From contig CM032232.1 in NCBI GenBank assembly GCA_019009955.1, positions 137,016,001-137,080,000 on the forward strand: a DNA stretch of 64,000 nucleotides. The letters are read 5' to 3'. The DNA comes from Riptortus pedestris (Eukaryota > Arthropoda > Insecta > Hemiptera > Alydidae). Position 1 is the first letter of the stretch. Each line of letters starts with the position of its first letter. This document shows, piece after piece, positions 1 through 9,759 of this stretch. The translations under genes were made by a program, and so were the position numbers. Under the pieces are notes generated by a model. The model saw only the letters and a list, made by a program, of their open reading frames with translations. It ran no database searches and had not been told where the DNA came from.

Positions 1-1
1 T

Positions 2-3000
2 GTTGAGGATGGACTTGGCAGCCTTGATTGCTGCCTCCCAGATTCCCCCAAAATGTGGTGCAAAAGGTGGGTTGTATGACCACTCTATAGACTCGTCTGC
101 AGCATGGTTTGCCATTGCCTCTTGGGTTGAAGAAGACTCGAAGAGCATGAGGATGTCCTTCAACTTGTTGGCAGCACCAACGAAGTTCGTGCCACAGTCC
201 GTGTAGATATGGACGGGTCTTCCTCTGCGAGCCGCGAATCTATCTAACGCTGCGAGAGATGACTCGGTGGAGCAGCGAGAAACTAGCTCAAGTTGTACAG
301 CTTTCGTGACCATGCATATGAAGAGGCAAAGGTATGCCTTTCCGAGGGATGCCTTTCTTCTTGAAGACTCGCGGATGGCAAATGGCCCGCCAAGGTCAAT
401 GCCAACATGATGAAAGACTTGGCGATCCTTCAGGCGATAATCTGGTAGGTTTCCCATTTGAGGGGCTTCGGGAAGGTGACTTGTTTTATAGCATTTGATG
501 CACTTAAATATACGATCACGTACAAGATTTCTTACTGAGGTTATCCAGAACTTAGTGTGGAGCATGGCTCTAAGTCCCGTGGGGCCTAAATGTAGGTAGG
601 ACTTATGGTGGTGGTCGACAATTAGTCTGGCTAAGTGGCTTTTACCTGAAAGAATGATTGGATGCTTGGCATCATACCTCAAGTAGGAATGCTGTTGTCT
701 GCTGCCCACCCTGAAGACCCCGTCTTCATCGAGAAAGGCATTCAAGGATTTCAAATACTTGGGGTCCAACTTGTGATGGTCATTGGTGACTCGCACGCAT
801 ATTTTCAGAGTTTCTCTCAACTCTGGGACTGTAATAGGCCCTGTTCTAGCTCTCTGGTTTCTCTTGATACTCAAGAACCGGAGAACATAGGAGAATGTTC
901 TAAGGAGTTTCAAATAAGATGAACACCGTTGGAAACAGGATATGATGTAGGGTGTAGGATCTTCTTCCGACGACAAGAGCACAAGGTGTTCCTTCTTCAA
1001 CTCAGGCAAGTCAACGCTCTTCATTTTTGGAGATGGCCATTGGTCAGGTGGAAGTAGTAACCATGTTGGCCCCGCCCACCATAGAGAATGGTAGGCAATT
1101 GCAGCTGGCAGGAGTCCTCTAGAACTGCAGTCAGCAGGATTATCCGTGGTCCTGACATAATTACATTGGCTACTGTGAGTAAACTCTAAAATCTGTACTA
1201 CCCGATGCGCAACGAATGCGTTGAGCATCTTTGAAGGAGTAGACAGCCATCCTAGAACCACCTTAGAATCTGTAAAGAGTTTTACATCATGTATGTTTAA
1301 CCTTTCGACAAACTTGTCACAGGATCTAAACAGTTTGCTTAGCAACAAGGCACCAGATAGTTCAAGCCGGGGTAACGTCATAGACTTGATGGGAGCAAGT
1401 TTGGTTTTCGCTCTAAGAAGGTGAACATTCGAGCTGTCATCAGTCCTGTTTAAGAGATACAAGACGGCTGAGTAACCTCTTTCTGATGCGTCGCAAAACC
1501 CAACAATGGTGGAAGTTTTCCTGAATTTGGGAATGATGCAACGCTGAACTCGAACTTCAGAAATTTTGTTAAGCTGGGACAGGAATTGATGCCATTGCTT
1601 GCATACTTCTGGAGGACCTAACTCATCCCAACCGTAATTTGAAATCCACATATCTTGGAGAATGATCTTTGCGTAGAAGACCACGGGCGAAAGAAAGCCC
1701 AAAGGGTCGTAGATAAGTGGAATACCGGACAGTATTGACCTCTTGGAGGAATGCCAGTTAGGGTTGGTGTGTTGATAGGTAAAGATATCACGGGATGGTA
1801 TCCATTGCATACCCAGAAGCTTAAGTTTTGGTTCATCTTCTGAGTTCAATGTAACGGCTGAAGCTTGACATTGATTCTCTTCAAGCTCGGATAGCGATTG
1901 ATGACTATTGCTTGCCCATTTGCTCAATTGGAAGCAACCTTTACCCAGAAGTGCCATGAGTTGTGTCTTAAACTCTTGAGCCTCTTCAACAGATAGTGCA
2001 CCAGTCACGACGTCGTCAACATAAATGTCTTCCATGAGTGCTCTTGAAGCTAGGGGATACGAAGATTCCTCGTCCTGAGATTGGATGAAAAGGTTGACGC
2101 TGGTGTTTGACTTGGGATGGGCCTTGACAGGGCCTGCTACAATGAAGCCGAAGGTGGTTGGCAACAACTTCGGAATGGCTGGGTTGACAGTTATTGGCTT
2201 GCCAGTGATAATGTCAAAGAATAAGTCACCTCCAAGGAGGAAGTCGATGGATCCAGGTTTCCAGAAATCAGGATCCGCGAGAGCGTAGCCTTTGTAGTAT
2301 TCTTGAATCGTCATTGGCAACTGGGTGCGAGGTAGATCAGTAGTGATTTGGGAGACGACTATGACATCAGTGCTCAGAGGATAAGAGGATGATTTTATAA
2401 CTGGCCTTATGCAGCATTGCACCTTGCCAAGAGTGTTGGACAAGCTTACAAGGCCAATTCCTGAAATGCTGTGTCCACTAGGCTGGATAGGAAAGCCTAG
2501 CCTCTGTGCACAGTCATGAGTCATGAAGGAGAATTGGCTCCCGCTGTCGGTGACAACTCTGATTGTTCTGAAATTTCCAGAAGCGTCCTTTACTTGGATT
2601 AGAGCAGTTCCCAAGAGGACCTCACCTTCACCTGAGACATGATGTGCCTTGCCAAGGGTGATCCCTTCTGAGTCCTTCGGCACTGAAGCCGAAGTCGGAG
2701 TTGCGGAAACAGGTACGTGGGGCTGATGGAGCCATGTGTGGTGTTTCTCTCCACAATTCTGACATCTCCTCTCCGATTGACAGGCATTAATTTTATGTTT
2801 TTGGGATAAGCAGTTTAGGCAGCCAGACCATGCCTTCAACAACGTTCTTCTTTCCCCTGGGGAAGAACTGCGGAACGTAGAGCACTGGTAGAGGTTGTGC
2901 TGAGCCTTGCAAACCGGACAGCTGAGTCGAAGAAATCCTGAGCCTTTAGTCGTCTGTTTCTTAGAAGATGAGCGATTGCCCGAAATTCCGTCTTCTTCAT

Positions 3001-4078
3001 TGACGAAAAGCAGAGTATTGACCTTCTTGTTCATGCAACCTTGTTTGAACGTACGGTTAGAGGTCGTGGAATCCTTAGAATGGTATAAAGAAGACTGCGG
3101 GACCGAAGGACTCTTGTAATCGTCGGTCGTCAGGTCCAAAGTTTTCCACTCCACCTTTATGAAGGTCACTAACCGCTCAAATGGAGGAAACTCAACGTGA
3201 GCTACTTCCTTTTCAAAATCCTTCCGTGTTGCTGGATCCAGGCATCTAAGTACCAGATAGGATAAGATAAAGTCATCCGCGTCTTTGATTCCTAGCTGCT
3301 TAAAAGCGGAGACGCTCTCCAGAACGACTGTAATAAAATGCTTAAGGCTACTGGCAGTTGGCCTGCTCCTGAACGGAACATAGTTCAAAATTGTCCTCAA
3401 ATAGCTTCCGGTGAGGCGTCTCTTGTCATCGTAATTCTCCTTCAAGATTTTCCAAGCCTGCTCGTAATTGTAGTCCATCAGAGGAACACTTCGGATCAGA
3501 GAAAGAGCGGGACCTCTCAAACATGAAACTAAAAAATGAAATTTCTCAATGTTAGATAAGGTAGGCTCCTCATGTATCAAGGAGACAAATGTGTCCCTGA
3601 AAAGCGGCCATTCGCTCTGATTTCCTGAGAAATCAGGGAGGTTGATCTGTGGGAGGCGTCCACGGATAGAACGGGACTCATTTAGAGAGCTACCCGCTAA
3701 TGTACCTGCGTTAACCTCTGAATTCTGGGTTAAGGGAGCAGAAACAGGCGTTGGATTCATGTGCGATTCATAAATTGCACAGGCCTCATAATAATAACGC
3801 TTCGTCGCTGTGTGCAATTTCTCCTCATTCTCACTTGGAAATGAGGCAGAAATGTTTGCTGCCGAGTGGGCTTCCAGCAGCTTCTGCCATGTATCTTTGA
3901 AGCTTTCAAAGTATGGCTTCAGCTCGCGGAACATACCCTTAAATAAGAAGAGTTGAGTGGCATCTTTGACTATTAGACGTCCTTGGTCCAGTATTCCTTT
4001 TATTTCTGATGTGGTGTCCCGAAGTTTTGACTTCAGGCCGTTAATGTGGGCCGCAGTTTGCGAATCCAGCTTCTCCAT
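2..4078 (-). CDS. BEL/Pao retrotransposon Gag-Pol, partial, RT internally deleted
   Basis: One minus-strand frame is open from an ATG at 4078 to the window edge (1359 codons, no stop found). In order: a Gag-like region with GRLPQINLPDFSG and WPLFRDTF near residues 170-200; Cys-rich knuckles (CPVC, CLNC, CQNCGEKHH); a retropepsin-like site VTDSGSQFSFM with D511; the RT catalytic box EDIYVDDVVTG with YVDD at 686-689; an RNase H-like part (GFCDASERGYSAVLY, FTDSKVVLGWL, DNPADCSSRG); and an integrase with VGIDLGGPF (D about 1229), YTDCGTNFVG (D1294) and FGGIWEAAIK (E1348). These are BEL/Pao hallmarks. The RT fingers and first palm motifs are missing: the protease region runs straight into the YVDD segment near residue 670. 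The frame is kept, so this looks like an in-frame deletion. The integrase C-terminus and the other LTR lie outside the window. Confidence 0.9.
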   Translation of the reverse strand, partial: MEKLDSQTAAHINGLKSKLRDTTSEIKGILDQGRLIVKDATQLFLFKGMFRELKPYFESFKDTWQKLLEAHSAANISASFPSENEEKLHTATKRYYYEACAIYESHMNPTPVSAPLTQNSEVNAGTLAGSSLNESRSIRGRLPQINLPDFSGNQSEWPLFRDTFVSLIHEEPTLSNIEKFHFLVSCLRGPALSLIRSVPLMDYNYEQAWKILKENYDDKRRLTGSYLRTILNYVPFRSRPTASSLKHFITVVLESVSAFKQLGIKDADDFILSYLVLRCLDPATRKDFEKEVAHVEFPPFERLVTFIKVEWKTLDLTTDDYKSPSVPQSSLYHSKDSTTSNRTFKQGCMNKKVNTLLFVNEEDGISGNRSSSKKQTTKGSGFLRLSCPVCKAQHNLYQCSTFRSSSPGERRTLLKAWSGCLNCLSQKHKINACQSERRCQNCGEKHHTWLHQPHVPVSATPTSASVPKDSEGITLGKAHHVSGEGEVLLGTALIQVKDASGNFRTIRVVTDSGSQFSFMTHDCAQRLGFPIQPSGHSISGIGLVSLSNTLGKVQCCIRPVIKSSSYPLSTDVIVVSQITTDLPRTQLPMTIQEYYKGYALADPDFWKPGSIDFLLGGDLFFDIITGKPITVNPAIPKLLPTTFGFIVAGPVKAHPKSNTSVNLFIQSQDEESSYPLASRALMEDIYVDDVVTGALSVEEAQEFKTQLMALLGKGCFQLSKWASNSHQSLSELEENQCQASAVTLNSEDEPKLKLLGMQWIPSRDIFTYQHTNPNWHSSKRSILSGIPLIYDPLGFLSPVVFYAKIILQDMWISNYGWDELGPPEVCKQWHQFLSQLNKISEVRVQRCIIPKFRKTSTIVGFCDASERGYSAVLYLLNRTDDSSNVHLLRAKTKLAPIKSMTLPRLELSGALLLSKLFRSCDKFVERLNIHDVKLFTDSKVVLGWLSTPSKMLNAFVAHRVVQILEFTHSSQCNYVRTTDNPADCSSRGLLPAAIAYHSLWWAGPTWLLLPPDQWPSPKMKSVDLPELKKEHLVLLSSEEDPTPYIISCFQRCSSYLKLLRTFSYVLRFLSIKRNQRARTGPITVPELRETLKICVRVTNDHHKLDPKYLKSLNAFLDEDGVFRVGSRQQHSYLRYDAKHPIILSGKSHLARLIVDHHHKSYLHLGPTGLRAMLHTKFWITSVRNLVRDRIFKCIKCYKTSHLPEAPQMGNLPDYRLKDRQVFHHVGIDLGGPFAIRESSRRKASLGKAYLCLFICMVTKAVQLELVSRCSTESSLAALDRFAARRGRPVHIYTDCGTNFVGAANKLKDILMLFESSSTQEAMANHAADESIEWSYNPPFAPHFGGIWEAAIKAAKSILN

Positions 4079-4310
4079 GTTGTTTATATTTTAAAAACGA
4101 AAAATTAAATTAAATAATTAATACATTAATACTTAAAACCAGTGGGCGTCATGTGAGGCGAACCTATTGAATACATAAATATAATGACATTATATAAACA
4201 AAAGGTCACAATAATTGAATAATAATATTTTAATCCTTTTCTGCTGCGATCCACGCTGGGAGTACCAAAATGTTGGTAAAGCCTTTAATCCGGCCGCCGG
4301 AGGACCAAAA
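4079..4310 (-). other. Leader between LTR and Gag-Pol of the BEL/Pao element
   Basis: A non-coding, AT-rich leader just upstream of the Gag-Pol ATG. Next to the LTR it holds the minus-strand string TTTTGGTCCTCCGGCCGCCG, in the position of the primer-binding site. The junction motif AACATTTTGGT occurs twice, at about 4264-4274 and 4304-4314, so the LTR could instead end at 4271. Confidence 0.6.
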
Positions 4311-5177
4311 TGTTGCAGCGGCTAGGAGATTCGCTTGAAGCTCCTAACACCGACTGCTGTTTTGTTATGGCCAGTGTTGGCTAATACAGCTGGTCGCAGC
4401 AGAGAAAGGGGGGTTAGATCATAAAAAAAATGAATAAAATGTATGGTATAGATATTTAATTATAAAATTAATAATGGTCTTCTCCTATAATAATAAAAAA
4501 AATAACAAGAAAGATGCTTCCTTTAAAGGTAATGATACTAAAATTAATATTATATTATAAACTAATTAGTCAACTACTGAGCTCTTAATAACATAATAAT
4601 AATGACAATGATAATCTTAACTGTAGACAGAGAGAGAGAAAGAGAGATGGCCGGGAACACTTGGTGTCCGCTTGAGGCGAAGTCATATAGGTGGATGTAC
4701 CCGTATGAAAATGATGTGGCAGCTGGGCCGGTGTGAACGGTAATGCCTTATTGAAGGTCTAGGCCGAACTGATAGGTGATGGGCAGCTGGGCCGGTGTGA
4801 ACGGTGTAGCCTTGATGAAGGTCTATGCCGAACTGATAGGTGATGGGCAGCTGGGCCGGTGTGAACGGTGATGCCTTGATGAAGGTCTATGCCGAACTGA
4901 TAGGTGATGGGCAGCTGGGCCGGTGTGAACGATGTAGCCTTGATGAAGGTCTATGCCGAACTGATAGTTTGGTTAATCCCTGCAGCCTGGGAAGAGCTTG
5001 AGAAAACTAGGCGATAAGAGAGTTTGGGGATTATCCTGGCGTCTGGCTCTATCTCTCTCTCTCTCTCCCTCACGCCCTCTCTCTCCCGCTTGGGCAGCTC
5101 TGTCAAGTGCTGCCATCATGTGGCAGCTACAAGTATTACATTTATTACGGTTACATTACTTAATGCTATTGTTGCCG

Positions 5178-5182
<5 letters not shown>
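4311..5182 (-). repeat. 5' LTR of the BEL/Pao element
   Basis: On the minus strand it begins TGTTGCGGCAACA and ends CGCTGCAACA, giving TGTTG...CAACA inverted ends over 872 bp. It sits directly upstream of the leader and the Gag-Pol frame. It contains four 64-bp tandem repeats and CT-rich low-complexity DNA. Its outer end abuts a (TA)n tract of a HINE-like repeat, so the element appears to have landed in that tract. The target-site duplication cannot be checked because the other LTR is outside the window. Confidence 0.7.
4718..4967. repeat. 64-bp tandem repeat, 4 copies, inside the LTR
   Basis: GGCAGCTGGGCCGGTGTGAA recurs at 4718, 4782, 4846 and 4910, an exact 64-bp period. Copies differ by a few bases (for example aatgcc against gtagcc). 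Tandem repeats inside LTRs are often length-variable U3 segments; no function is shown here. Confidence 0.9.
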
Positions 5183-5226
<44 letters not shown>

Positions 5227-5346
5227 GAACGGACCTCATTTTCGTCAACTCCTGGGTAGGATCGATGGACATTTGAAGAAATTTTTCGAAACTCGCGTCA
5301 TGAGTACGACCTCAATTGCTGATTTCCCTAAAGGGAAATCTACTAA
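5183..5346 (-). repeat. HINE-like repeat, 5' end with (TA)n
   Basis: A (TA)n tract followed by the reverse complement of the family 5' segment (GGTAGGATCGATGGACATTT, then the palindromic TTTCCC/GGGAAA end). The rest of this copy is cut off by the BEL/Pao LTR at 5182. Confidence 0.8.
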
Positions 5347-5439
5347 TAAAACTCCATCACCTAGTGGCTAAGCAGATTTTCCAAGCGCAGAGTGGCACAC
5401 TGGTGATCTAATCTAATCATATATTCTTTAAGCATAAGA

Positions 5440-5960
5440 AAAAATTCGATGAGCAGGAGTGGTGGTTAACTGAAGGCTGAAAGCAAGAAAGTATCTATAA
5501 ATCGCTTAATATTTGTGTTAGTAGAAAATGTACTGAACAACAATTGTATAACATCAATAGTTTAATAAGAATGGTTTTACAACATTTCGAGTCAGGAACA
5601 TTTAATCTTAATTGAAGACGTCATCACACAACATACTTGTATTTGTCTCATAAATTTCCGCTAAATCAATTTAAGCTTGAAACAAGGCTCTCTCAGTTGA
5701 TGTTAACTGAATGCTGCATATTATGAAAATGTAAATATCTCGGTTATTATTCGAAAAAAAATTATTAAGTTTTTAAACTAAAAAAAAAAAAATTCTTACA
5801 AAATTAAATTTGCGACTATTTAAATCATATGCGATTGATGGACTTATATTAACAGATATGTTTTGAATTTCAGGTTTTCTTCCGTCTAAACCCCCCCCCC
5901 CTTCCTCCTTTCGGTCCGATTTCAGCAAACGAACTGTACTCACGCTCTGATAGCAAGAAC
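5440..5960 (-). repeat. Degenerate HINE-like repeat, middle part
   Basis: Diverged reverse-strand matches to the family core: the C-run at about 5889, TCCGATTTCAGC and the AATAAGA segment. No recognisable ends. Confidence 0.5.
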
Positions 5961-6004
5961 GTCAAGAATGACTTCATCTCATTTTCTCTATTTATCTCTA
6001 TTTA

Positions 6005-6079
6005 GGGGCTCAGGTTAGCCATGTGAGATAAAGCGTTGACCTTAATCTCAAATGGTAAACGTGGCTAGAAAAGGGAAAA
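6005..6079 (+). repeat. tRNA-derived SINE fragment, internally deleted
   Basis: Begins GGGGCTCAGGTTAGCCATGT like the fuller copies at 28084 and 37129, then jumps from GGTAAAC to the GTGGCTAGAAAAGGG part. The GTTCGATTCC box-B segment is missing. Confidence 0.75.
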
Positions 6080-6398
6080 AATAACTTAGTTACCCCTTCA
6101 GGGTTTTTAATTTTCAACAATTCCATCACTAATACATCTCATGTTCATCTTAAATTTAACATTGAGGTTACGCAGTGTTACGTTTATCACAAAAATAATG
6201 AACATTGATTATTAGTGTTCTTTCGGATGGGAAAATTAAAACCACAAACTTTAACGCTATTACCACTACTCAATTTATTTGAGGGTCACGACTTTTATTG
6301 ACATACATGATAAATTATTTTACATCACTCTGATCTGAAAGTAGTTACTTTCGCTACCGTATGTAAGTATGGAAAGTGGGTCTTTTTATAATAACTTG

Positions 6399-6474
6399 AA
6401 ACAGCTGTTCTCTTTCCCGGTCTAGGGAGGGAAAAGTTTTTCCCTCCCTAGACCGGGAAAGAGAACAGCTGTTT
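6399..6474. repeat. Perfect palindrome, 37-bp arms, 2-bp spacer
   Basis: Left arm 6399-6435 and right arm 6438-6474 are exact reverse complements separated by GT. Flanking ATGTAAGTAT (about 6361) and ATACTTACTTACAT (about 6475) extend the inverted symmetry imperfectly. It could be the core of a foldback element; no coding potential. Confidence 0.95.
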
Positions 6475-6834
6475 ATACTTACTTACATACTATCAGTTGA
6501 AGTTACAGTTTCCAACACTAGGTTACGCTAGCGTTTCTATTCGAAAAACAATTTATATCTTAGTTATTTTAAAGCACTAAAGATATTATTGGTCGATTAC
6601 TTATCATTAGAAAATATAATTACACTAATTTAACTTAGTTTTATTATAAAATTTGAAAGAGTTATTAAAGTTATGTTACTTGTATCAGGTTAGTGCTCTA
6701 AATCAGCTGTTCAGAAATAATCGATACTACAGAATGCAAAACAAATCATTTAATATGATACTACTTAATAATTACGAGTTTAAATTATATTTTGCATTTT
6801 TTGCCTCGTGATGTAAAGTATCGTTCATAACTCG

Positions 6835-6945
6835 GGCGGAAAGTGAGTTTCCAATTCCTCGATCTAATTTCCAGCCTCGGCTTCGCCTCGGCCGTAAAAC
6901 ACGATCTCGCATAGGAAACAGTCAATTTCCGCCCTTGCAATGAAA
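6835..6945. repeat. Imperfect foldback sequence
   Basis: CGGGCGGAAAGTGAG near 6835 is partly mirrored by TTTCCGCCCTTGC near 6925, around a GC-rich centre GCCTCGGCTTCGCCTCGGC. It looks like a small foldback repeat, but only one copy is in the window. Confidence 0.4.
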
Positions 6946-6998
6946 TATACTATTTCACTCCTAACCACAATAGGCACTGTTAACTTCCCGTTCTTATT

Positions 6999-7001
6999 AC
7001 A

Positions 7002-7063
<62 letters not shown>

Positions 7064-7258
7064 TTCAGACCACTGGATGCATATTGTGCAACAATATGGT
7101 TCATATTAGTGGAGATATGGAAAATCGAGCATGTGGAATCTGCTTATTTTACGAGACGAAATTTTGTCGTCTCCTTTTAGGTAAGATCGATGGACATTTG
7201 AAGAAATATTTTGAGTATAACTTCAATCGCTGACATCCCTTAAGGAAGATTTGCTAAT
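6999..7258 (-). repeat. HINE-like repeat, 5' end with (TA)n
   Basis: (TA)n at about 7005-7058, then the reverse-strand segment GATCGATGGACATTTGAAGA and a decayed terminal palindrome ending near 7258. Confidence 0.65.
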
Positions 7259-7735
7259 AAGAGTTAGAGACAGCGAGTTCGTCATTCCTCAATCCAAAAA
7301 CTCTGAAGTATTACTTCTGAAAAGTCAGAACAGCTTTAGTAGAACAATACAGAGAGACAAACTGTAATTTAAATAGGAACTGGGATCTTTGTCTATTTCG
7401 CTATTTCCTTTCATGACTTCAATTTGTTAATCCTCTCTCTGCAATCTTTCTGTTCTTTCCTCTTTGTTCAGTTTGTCTTCATTATGTCACTAAATTAATT
7501 TAAATGGATTCCAAAGAGAAATAGGGCGGACGTAAAATAAAACCCCTTCAATGTACACAGAGCGGACATTGTTTTCTTCGAATTAAATTGCGGAAATGAG
7601 ATCACAATCATTCGCTATAGTCTCCTTAATTATTCACTACAGACATGGTTTTTCGAATATTAAATTACTCATTAGTCCCATTCATGAACAACAAAAAGAT
7701 TTAACTAATATAAGATATCCCTTTTTATAATTTTT

Positions 7736-7866
7736 TGCAGATTTCTCTCAAAGGAAACCAGCTTTTGGGATTGGACTCATGGCACGATTTTCGAAAAAGT
7801 TTAGCCAATATCCATCAATCCTACCTAGGAGATGACGAAAATGAGGTCCGTTCAAAACTGTATATG

Positions 7867-7925
<59 letters not shown>

Positions 7926-8003
7926 CTGCTCTAGCGGTCGCAATTATTGTATAATCGTTACCAAACTCGATATTTAGTCGTTTTATGTAAAAAGAAAGAT
8001 CAA
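7736..8003 (+). repeat. HINE-like repeat, 5' half
   Basis: GCAGATTTCTCTCAAAGGAAA at the left, ATCCATCAATCCTACC, a (TA)n tract at about 7869-7922, then CTCTAGCGGTCGCAATT of the family core. The 3' half is missing. Confidence 0.75.
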
Positions 8004-8040
8004 GTGATGTGATGTGAGGAAACTGAGGTCCTTCGACTAT

Positions 8041-8170
8041 GTATATATTTTTTTGAACGGAAATAATTTTCGTCATCTCGTAGGTAGGGTCGAAGGACAT
8101 TTGAGAGAATTTGTCAAAAATCGCTTCATAAATATGATCTCAACAGCCGATTTCCCTTAAGAGAAATCAT
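8041..8170 (-). repeat. HINE-like repeat, 5' end fragment
   Basis: Reverse-strand 5' segment (TCGTCATCTCGTAGGTAGGG, then a TTTCCCTTAAGAGAAA terminus), directly after the plus-strand copy in opposite orientation. Confidence 0.7.
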
Positions 8171-8487
8171 ATATATAGAAATTACGTACACATCTAATAA
8201 GTATAGAAACAAGAATTATTTAATGGTAGCAATCAACCAACATTCATAAAAACTCTTACTTCAATTTACACAGTAAGGAGAATTGTCTGCTACTTATAAA
8301 TAATGAGGGTCTAATGTCTAAGAACCGTATCTACAAAAGTTCGTCACGCAGTATAACGCTTGTGATCTCATATCACCACGTATTCTCTATTTACATGTAA
8401 AACCCGGTACGTAGAAGGGGGGGGGGGTTACTGAAGGAAGGAAACAAGAAATTTCATTAGAATAGAAACCTCATTTGTGTTATCCCC

Positions 8488-8527
8488 TGGGTAGGATCGA
8501 TGGACATTTGAAGAAATATCTGCTAAA
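8488..8527 (-). repeat. HINE-like repeat, short 5' fragment
   Basis: CTGGGTAGGATCGATGGACA and ATCTGCTAAAA remain, with the middle of the 5' segment deleted. The region 8171-9200 holds nothing else I can identify apart from the segment at 8950. Confidence 0.6.
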
Positions 8528-8949
8528 ACCTACTGTTTCAGAAGATGCGATTGAAAGTTCCTTACCCAGTAACTTCGTGTGAAAAAAATTGAAGACAATA
8601 CATAACAACGTTTTTACTGAATGCAGTGGTGGATTTACCTCAATTTGTAGGTACGGTTCTTTGACCATAAACATCGATAAATACCACCAATTACCAATAT
8701 GTGAGCATATTATTTGAGGCCATTTATTCTCGATGTATGAAGTGTGAGTAACCCAACTCGTTAACCACTTCTGTCTACCGCTCTCTTATTTGTTATGTTA
8801 ATTAAATAAATATACACAAAACTCAATCGAACGAATTTAAGCCAGCAACAAAATGTAACGGGAAAGCCAATATTTGGGGATGTGTATTGACTGAGGACTC
8901 CCGTATGGACAAACTAAAAACAACCCCCTCCGGCCACCGAGTACAGAGT

Positions 8950-9110
8950 TTCATGTAATACAGCCTCAAACAGCTGGGCTTATCACAAATCATAGGAAAG
9001 GTCAGTGGTTTGTGTCTCTGAAGTCATATTGACGGTAGTTAATAAAGTCATAATTTGATTACTGCATCGCTGGCAGTTTGACGACGGTGTAAGTTTGATT
9101 CGGGGATTCA
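8950..9110 (+). repeat. Diverged dispersed repeat, copy 1
   Basis: Aligns by eye with 11472-11625: both carry TAATAC, GGGCTTATCA, CATAG.AAGG, TTGTGTCTC.GAAGT and AGTTTGA. Family unknown. Confidence 0.5.
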
Positions 9111-9206
9111 GGTTGGACGTTTGAGTAAAGGGGTTGGTCTTAAACTCACTTGATAGACCTAGAGTCTTGCGTCCAATTTTCACCAAGAAAATAGGAATTT
9201 TTGTTT

Positions 9207-9480
9207 TTAGCAGATTTTCTTTAGGAAAATCAGATATTGAGGTCGTACTCATGATGCGATTTTCGAAAAAGATCTTCAAATGTCCATCGATCCTACCCAA
9301 GAGATGACGAAAATGAGGTACGTTCGAAATTTTACAAATATGCCAATATACAAATATATATGAATTTTACAATTTTAGCAAATATATATTTGTCTGTTAA
9401 CGCTCTAGCGGCCGCAATTTTTGTTTGATCGTTACCAAACTCAACATTTAATCATTTTATGTAAAAGAAAGATCAAGGTC
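9207..9480 (+). repeat. HINE-like repeat, 5' half
   Basis: AGCAGATTTTCTTTAGGAAAATC at 9209, then the CATCGATCCTACCCAAGAGA segment, a short AT tract and the core TGTTAACGCTCTAGCGG. The copy breaks off before its 3' end. Confidence 0.75.
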
Positions 9481-9648
9481 GTTAATGGCTGAAAAGTTTT
9501 ATTAACAATGAAAGCACTACAACCAAACGTACAAATGTCCATCTATTGGTAACACTAGCTACCACACAAAAATATTCTTTCATTGGAATCATCAGCTGTT
9601 GGTTAAAAACGAGAATGAAGGAAATCTAGAAGTAATGGCTAATTTAGA

Positions 9649-9708
9649 AGTCCGCCACGCAGGGGCTGCGGAAGCTAAGCAGATTTCCCAGGTAAAGTTT
9701 TGCAATAG
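9649..9708 (-). repeat. HINE-like repeat, 3' end
   Basis: Reverse-strand 3' end: GTCCGCCACGCAGGGGCTGC, then AAGCAGATTTCCC. The hairpin stem is kept over 5 bp. Confidence 0.8.
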
Positions 9709-9759
9709 ATAAATATACATACTGGTAACACAACATTTCTTTCGCATAACGTTTTTTAA

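Noticed and set aside
5165..5371. ORFs with Tyr-Ile repeats here and at many other places
   Set aside because: Translations of (TA)n tracts inside HINE-like repeats.
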